The translations under genes and the position numbers were made by a program. The notes under the pieces were generated by a model. The model saw only the letters and a program-made list of their open reading frames with translations, did not search any database and had not been told where the DNA came from. Of a stretch of 46,284 nucleotides of DNA, positions 43,130-46,284 are shown piece by piece. The DNA comes from Oscillospiraceae bacterium (GTDB lineage: Bacteria; Bacillota; Clostridia; Oscillospirales; CAG-272): positions 1 to 46,284 of the forward strand of contig SVTO01000018.1 of the NCBI GenBank assembly GCA_015063745.1, in the 5' to 3' direction. The number at the start of each line of letters is the position of its first letter. The stretch's first letter is position 1.

Positions 43130-43170
43130 CGAGGTGTGGCGCAATTGGTAGCGCGCTCGCTTTGGGAGCA
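43130..43170 (+). pseudogene. 5' half of a tRNA-Pro(UGG) gene
   Basis: The acceptor 5' strand CGAGGTG, a D arm with GCGC/GCGC around AATTGGTA, and the anticodon loop TTTGGGA (anticodon TGG) are present. After GGGAGC the sequence no longer pairs: neither the 3' anticodon stem (GCGAG expected), nor a T arm, nor CACCTCG is found. The gene is therefore cut at the anticodon stem. The break point matches a crossover site used by some tRNA-targeting integrases. Confidence 0.75.
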
Positions 43171-43270
43171 AATCACCGCTGTGCAGCAAATCCCGGGGAA
43201 GGTTGAGTTTTCGTTGATTTTCTCTTTTTTTCTCCCGTTTTCGTGCGGGTTGAACGTTGAAAAAGAAAGC

Positions 43271-43290
43271 TGACCACAGTTTTGACCACA
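43271..43290. repeat. Paired TGACCACA repeats beside tRNA-Pro (integrase arm-site candidates)
   Basis: TGACCACA occurs at 43271-43278 and 43283-43290 with a 12-bp period, between the broken and the intact tRNA-Pro. Short spaced direct repeats like this are typical of integrase or excisionase binding sites near attachment sites. Assignment is by position and pattern only. Confidence 0.5.
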
Positions 43291-43305
43291 ATTGAATATT
43301 TATGT

Positions 43306-43377
43306 CGGGGTGTGGCCCAATGGTAAGGCGCTTGGTTTGGGACCAAGATCGCGCAGGTTCGATTCCTGTCACTCCGA
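43306..43377 (+). tRNA. tRNA-Pro(UGG)
   Basis: 72 nt. Acceptor stem CGGGGTG/CACTCCG (one G-T pair), anticodon stem CTTGG/CCAAG around TTTGGGA with anticodon TGG, T arm GCAGG-TTCGATT-CCTGT, discriminator A. CCA is not encoded. Eleven bases before it (CAATTGAATAT) are identical to those before the broken copy. A terminator follows directly. Confidence 0.95.
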
Positions 43378-43383
43378 TTAAAA

Positions 43384-43416
43384 AGACTCTGAGAAGCAAA
43401 TCTCAGAGCCTTTTTC
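43384..43416 (+). terminator. Terminator of tRNA-Pro
   Basis: Stem CTCTGAGA with TCTCAGAG around AGCAAA, A5 before and TTTTT after. It begins about 10 bp after the discriminator base. Confidence 0.92.
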
Positions 43417-43472
43417 TTTGTTTACTGCGGTGCAAATGTTTATAGAGATTTAAATACAAAATCATTTCATGA

Positions 43473-44174
43473 TTACTCATCATGATTGTTGTAAAGATCA
43501 AGCACAATTAAATCTTCCGTGCTCATTCGATTAATTTCTGATTTTGTTTTCCCATTAGGCGTTTTTTTCAAAAATTTCTTTCGTAAAACCTCATCAGCGT
43601 ATAAGTGCCGATAATGCTCTTCGCGAAAATTCTCCAATTCATAAATGATCCTTTCTAATTCCGGCATATCCTTTCGCCCATAAGCATCAACACTAAAATG
43701 TTTTCTCATTACAGGAAACATAGCATCCAATAAGTCATATTGTAAAAGATATTTATGCTCAAAATCCATATCCTCAAATTGAGAAAAAGAAATTTGAAAT
43801 AGCGCAAGTATTTGCTCTATCAGTCCTTCGATAGGTTGCTTATCAAGATCGGATTTTCTTTTTCGAAAATAAGGGTAATTCTCAACCTTCAATTGAGCTA
43901 AATACATACTTTTTAGAAAATAATCCTTGTAGTTATCCGCTTGCTTATGAAGGTCACCCGATAATAAACGAGTATCAACATTTAAATATTTCGCGATTTG
44001 CTCCAAGTAGCACGGAGTAATTTTTCCTTCTTTTAATGATCTACGTATTGTTCTTTCTGTACACTTGATTTCTTCACACTCTCCTAATTTAATTATGCTA
44101 GAGTTACATTCTTTTACAACGGATGAAAACACATCTTTGTTGACTGGAACTTTATAGATTATCCCTTTTGGCAT
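43473..44174 (-). CDS. HTH-domain regulator of the integrative element
   Basis: 233 residues from ATG 44174 (AAAGGAGGGG upstream; a further start 30 bp up is less well placed). Residues about 30-70 form a XRE-like helix-turn-helix (CTERTIRRSLKEGKITPCYL, then IAKYLNVDTRLLSG). The remaining about 160 residues are helical and charged with no recognised domain. Base composition is clearly more AT-rich than the neighbouring genes, as expected of acquired DNA. It is divergent from the 73-residue membrane protein gene, and two ACGGACA repeats lie between them, so it probably controls that promoter and its own. Confidence 0.75.
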   Translation of the reverse strand: MPKGIIYKVPVNKDVFSSVVKECNSSIIKLGECEEIKCTERTIRRSLKEGKITPCYLEQIAKYLNVDTRLLSGDLHKQADNYKDYFLKSMYLAQLKVENYPYFRKRKSDLDKQPIEGLIEQILALFQISFSQFEDMDFEHKYLLQYDLLDAMFPVMRKHFSVDAYGRKDMPELERIIYELENFREEHYRHLYADEVLRKKFLKKTPNGKTKSEINRMSTEDLIVLDLYNNHDE

Positions 44175-44196
44175 TGTGCCCCCCTCCTTTTCAAAT

Positions 44197-44240
44197 ACGG
44201 ACATTTTAAATAAATTAACAAGTTGACACGGACAATTTAA
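44197..44240. promoter_or_regulatory. Pair of ACGGACA(T/A)TTTAA repeats (operator candidate)
   Basis: The 13-mer occurs at 44197-44209 and 44228-44240, 31 bp apart (about three helical turns), with one mismatch. The second copy overlaps the promoter of the small membrane gene and the first lies just before the regulator gene, a typical operator layout. Confidence 0.55.
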
Positions 44241-44251
44241 GATGTTATAAT
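44223..44251 (+). promoter_or_regulatory. Promoter of the small membrane protein gene
   Basis: TTGACA (44223-44228), 17 bp, TATAAT (44246-44251), exact consensus, about 45 bp before the start codon, overlapping an ACGGACA repeat. Confidence 0.85.
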
Positions 44252-44298
44252 TATAGCACAGACAGGGAAAAAATCAAGACTATTATAAGGAGAATTTT

Positions 44299-44520
44299 AT
44301 GGAAAATGAAAACTCGAAAATCACACCGCGTCTACCAGATATTACTGTAGATACACACTTTGATTTTAAACTATATGGATGGCCCGCTTCTGCTGTGCTC
44401 ATCACGTTTTGTTTATCGGGAGTGTTAATATATGGAATAAAAAAGTGGAGCGAAATCAACATGGTAAATGCACATTATCTTCCAAGTGCTTCTGATGGTA
44501 ATTCTGTTCAACAAGAATAA
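44299..44520 (+). CDS. Small single-pass membrane protein of unknown function
   Basis: 73 residues from ATG 44299, with AAGGAG 8 bp upstream. The polar N-terminus (about 1-28) is followed by one hydrophobic segment (about 29-48, WPASAVLITFCLSGVLIYGI) and a polar C-terminal tail. No family is recognised. It has a full-consensus promoter and an excellent terminator of its own, so it is expressed as a single gene, divergent from the HTH regulator. A role in element maintenance, exclusion or toxicity is possible but not shown. Confidence 0.7.
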   Translation: MENENSKITPRLPDITVDTHFDFKLYGWPASAVLITFCLSGVLIYGIKKWSEINMVNAHYLPSASDGNSVQQE

Positions 44521-44555
44521 TCCAATCATTATTTATAACAATATCCATTATTACA

Positions 44556-44580
44556 AGGGGTGACCATTACAGTCACCCCT
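44556..44580. repeat. Inverted repeat 1 of the hairpin cluster
   Basis: Perfect 9-bp stem AGGGGTGAC (44556-44564) and GTCACCCCT (44572-44580) with a 7-nt loop. No T-run follows. Confidence 0.8.
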
Positions 44581-44592
44581 CTACATACCCAC

Positions 44593-44633
44593 CGGAATGA
44601 CTATCGGTTTAACCTATAGTCATTCCGCTTTTT
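44593..44633 (+). terminator. Terminator of the small membrane protein gene (hairpin 2)
   Basis: 12-bp stem CGGAATGACTAT (44593-44604) and ATAGTCATTCCG (44616-44627), with inner GGTT/AACC pairs, then CTTTTTC. Confidence 0.9.
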
Positions 44634-44654
44634 CATTGCTTACTGCGTATCAAT

Positions 44655-44689
44655 TTCAAAAGGGTGACCGAAACGTTCACCCCTTTGAA
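44655..44689. repeat. Inverted repeat 3 of the hairpin cluster
   Basis: TTCAAA-GGGTGA-CG pairs with CG-TCACCC-TTTGAA (44655-44689, few mismatches). A diverged relative of hairpin 1 (shared GGGTGA/TCACCC). A shorter GGCGA/TCGCC hairpin follows at 44694-44710. Confidence 0.8.
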
Positions 44690-44728
44690 TGGAGGCGACG
44701 TTTAATCGCCCCCTTCTCCGTTTTCTCC

Positions 44729-44755
44729 AAGGGGGTCGTGTTTCACGTCCCCCTT
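44729..44755. repeat. Inverted repeat over the integrase 3' end (hairpin 5)
   Basis: AAGGGGG and CGTG pair with CACG and CCCCCTT around TTT (44729-44755). It spans the integrase stop codon (44743) and may end its transcript, although the following T-run on the minus strand is poor. Confidence 0.75.
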
Positions 44756-46197
44756 TCTGCTTCCGCCGGTCTCGCTTTCTCCGCCGCGATATCCGCTTTC
44801 ACCTGCGCAATCAGCTCCGGCAGTTTTTCTTCCACTTCCGCACGGGTCTCGGCGTAAATATTGAACTTCTTCCGCTTTCCGTCCGGCATCCGCGGAGAAA
44901 AACTGCCTTCCCACAATCTCTCGCTCACCTGATAGATACATCCTGTTCCCGATTTCCGGATTTTACCCGTGTACGGGACGAATTCCTTCTGCACCGTATC
45001 GTCCGTGGCTGCACACGTTGGCTTACACGGCTCGATCTCCGGCATGGGTGCATCCGTCCCGCCGATGCCGCGATCGATGCGGACAGCCGCCTGACGGCGC
45101 ATATTATCGGTGATGTGGGAGTAGATGTTCAGCGTTGTTTCCGCCGAGATATGCCCGATCATCGTGGACAGCGTTTTCACATCCATGCCGTTTTCCAGAG
45201 CCATGGTCGAGAATGTGTGCCGTAAATCGTGGAAACGAACCTTTCTGCACTGCGCCCGTTCCAGAATCAGCTGAAACCGATTGTAGATCGCCGAAGGATT
45301 GCGTGGTTTAGCAGGATCCAGCGGTGACGGAAAGATCCATTCCGAATCGGTGTTTTTCCTTAGTTCTTCCAGAATCTCCACCATATCCGGCGGGAGAACC
45401 AGTGTGCGGACGGATGCTTTCGTTTTCGGCTGACTGATGATGTTCTGCTTGCCGGTCAGCACTACCTGACGCTGGATGTGCAGTTCTCCTGTTGTCAGAT
45501 TCAGATCGCTCCACCGCAGTCCGAGGATTTCTCCGCGCCGCATTCCCGTTGTCAGCTCCAGAAGGAACAGTTCGTAGTAACCTTCTTCCTTCGCCTGTTT
45601 GAGAAAACGCATGATTTCCGGTTGGGTCAGTACCTGCATTTCCTTCGCTTTTTTCGGAGGCAGCTTGCATCCCACGGCGGGATTGACGCGGATCAGCCCT
45701 TCCGTCACCGCTTTTTCCAGTGCCGTCCGACAGCTCGCATGACAGGCGCGAACCATCCGGTCGGACAGCCCCTCTCCCTTCACATCGGTGAACCGCAGTC
45801 TGCCGCCACACTTCAGTTTCGCGTAAAACTGCTGGATGTCATTGGTGGTCAGCTTGTTCAGCGGGATTCTTCCGATGGACGGAATGATGTGATGGTAGAT
45901 ACGGTTCTCGTAAGTGGACTGTGTTGTTTCCCGCAGGGTGGGTTTGGAATAATTCTGGTACCAGTAGTCGATCCAGTCGCCGAAGGGCATTTCCGGTTTC
46001 AGCCGGTCAGTAGATCGTCCGCATTCTTCTTTCAGCTTTGCCAGCTTTTCCACACACTCCGTCTTGGTTTTCGCCAGGACATTTTTTGTTTTTGCTTTGC
46101 CGTTTTCGTCGTAGCCGATGACCACACGCCCTTCCCACCGTCCGTCATTCCGCAGTCTCAGCGTACCTTCACCGTTGTTCCGTCTTCCCTTTGGCAT
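44743..46197 (-). CDS. Tyrosine site-specific integrase with an arm-binding domain at both ends
   Basis: 484 residues. An N-terminal AP2-like arm-binding domain (GEGTLRLRNDGRWEGRVVIG, about 9-28) and a SAM-like core-binding domain (about 70-175) precede the catalytic domain: TGMRRGEILGLRW (Arg about 218), HDLRHTF (about 323-329), IGHISAETTLNIYSH with the Tyr nucleophile (about 357). After the nucleophile comes an extra about 110 residues, including GTGCIYQVSERLWEGSFSPR and AETRAEVEEKLPEL, which repeat the pattern of the N-terminal arm-binding domain. It catalyses integration and excision of the element, most likely at tRNA-Pro. It begins right after the stop of another recombinase gene. Confidence 0.93.
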   Translation of the reverse strand: MPKGRRNNGEGTLRLRNDGRWEGRVVIGYDENGKAKTKNVLAKTKTECVEKLAKLKEECGRSTDRLKPEMPFGDWIDYWYQNYSKPTLRETTQSTYENRIYHHIIPSIGRIPLNKLTTNDIQQFYAKLKCGGRLRFTDVKGEGLSDRMVRACHASCRTALEKAVTEGLIRVNPAVGCKLPPKKAKEMQVLTQPEIMRFLKQAKEEGYYELFLLELTTGMRRGEILGLRWSDLNLTTGELHIQRQVVLTGKQNIISQPKTKASVRTLVLPPDMVEILEELRKNTDSEWIFPSPLDPAKPRNPSAIYNRFQLILERAQCRKVRFHDLRHTFSTMALENGMDVKTLSTMIGHISAETTLNIYSHITDNMRRQAAVRIDRGIGGTDAPMPEIEPCKPTCAATDDTVQKEFVPYTGKIRKSGTGCIYQVSERLWEGSFSPRMPDGKRKKFNIYAETRAEVEEKLPELIAQVKADIAAEKARPAEAERGT

Positions 46198-46284
46198 TCA
46201 ATCACCATCCTTTATCAGTAGTCCTTTTATCATGCTGCCCACGATCACCGATGCATTTTTCTGCATATCACCGGTGACATGGGT
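46198..46284 (-). CDS. C-terminal end of a second tyrosine recombinase (partial)
   Basis: The last 28 codons of a minus-strand gene enter the window: THVTGDMQKNASVIVGSM and then IKGLLIKDGD, stop TGA at 46198-46200. THVT-x-DMQ resembles the segment just after the nucleophile Tyr of tyrosine integrases (compare YSHITDNM in the next gene). The stop abuts the ATG of the integrase gene, so the two are co-translated. The rest lies outside the window, so the family call rests on a short stretch. Confidence 0.55.
   Translation of the reverse strand, partial: THVTGDMQKNASVIVGSMIKGLLIKDGD

Larger units (their letters stand above)
43173..46284. mobile_element. Integrative element at tRNA-Pro (left part, open at the window edge)
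   Basis: After the break in the first tRNA-Pro follow putative arm sites, an intact tRNA-Pro, a HTH regulator of much lower GC than the chromosome, a small membrane protein on the opposite strand, a hairpin cluster, a tyrosine integrase and part of a second recombinase. This order is typical of an integrated prophage or conjugative element. The left border could instead be just after the intact tRNA. The right border is outside the window. Confidence 0.7.

Noticed and set aside
43130..43205. A complete first tRNA-Pro
   Set aside because: The 3' anticodon stem, T arm and 3' acceptor strand are missing.
1..46284. CRISPR array or rRNA operon
   Set aside because: No regularly spaced repeats of 24-40 bp and no rRNA-like sequence were noticed anywhere in the window.

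Overview
The window looks like a chromosomal segment of a Clostridia-type Firmicute (Oscillospirales/Ruminococcaceae-like, moderate GC). Reasons: vegetative promoters close to TTGACA-17-TATAAT, strong AGGAGG Shine-Dalgarno sites, a lysine riboswitch, an L20-type infC leader with an AUU start codon, a SpoVK/CbxX-like AAA ATPase, and low-GC Gram-positive gene order (smc-ftsY, rsfS-yqeK-nadD-yhbY, trmFO-topA-dprA). Species cannot be named from the sequence alone.

Layout. 1-4080: a minus-strand operon fucU - AAA ATPase - Gfo/Idh/MocA oxidoreductase - BNR/sialidase-fold protein with its own promoter. 4196-6284: a plus-strand lysine riboswitch, an attenuator and a NhaC-family transporter, probably for lysine. 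6306-7465: a lone carA-like gene whose product lacks the catalytic cysteine of the glutaminase site. 7572-12227: htpG (split by a -1 frameshift at an A run), a prephenate-dehydratase-like gene and pgm. 12303-12626: rpsU. 12710-23871: a long minus-strand housekeeping operon smc-ftsY-rdgB-yhbY-nadD-yqeK-LCP-rsfS-leuS. 23961-30840: a plus-strand operon of seven tandem paralogous nucleoside-hydrolase-superfamily genes with its own promoter and terminators. It lies between smc and rnc, which are neighbours in many relatives. 30904-38777: trmH/spoU - dprA - topA - trmFO - plsX - rnc. 38842-40295: infC-rpmI-rplT with an attenuator leader. 40504-42971: a DUF1538 membrane protein and a double-domain P-II-like protein. 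43069-46284: tRNA-Pro genes (one broken, one intact) and the start of an integrative element with a HTH regulator, a small membrane protein, a cluster of hairpins, a tyrosine integrase and the C-terminus of a second tyrosine recombinase.

How it works together. Most of the window is translation, ribosome assembly, chromosome segregation, secretion and tRNA modification machinery. The accessory parts are the carbohydrate operon at the left edge, the seven-gene nucleoside hydrolase array, the cysteine-less CarA, and the integrative element at the right edge. The array is the best candidate for an undescribed system. It has seven diverged, intact paralogs in one transcription unit, each keeping the metal-binding aspartates while residues around the presumed substrate pocket vary, and no transporter or kinase gene lies among them.
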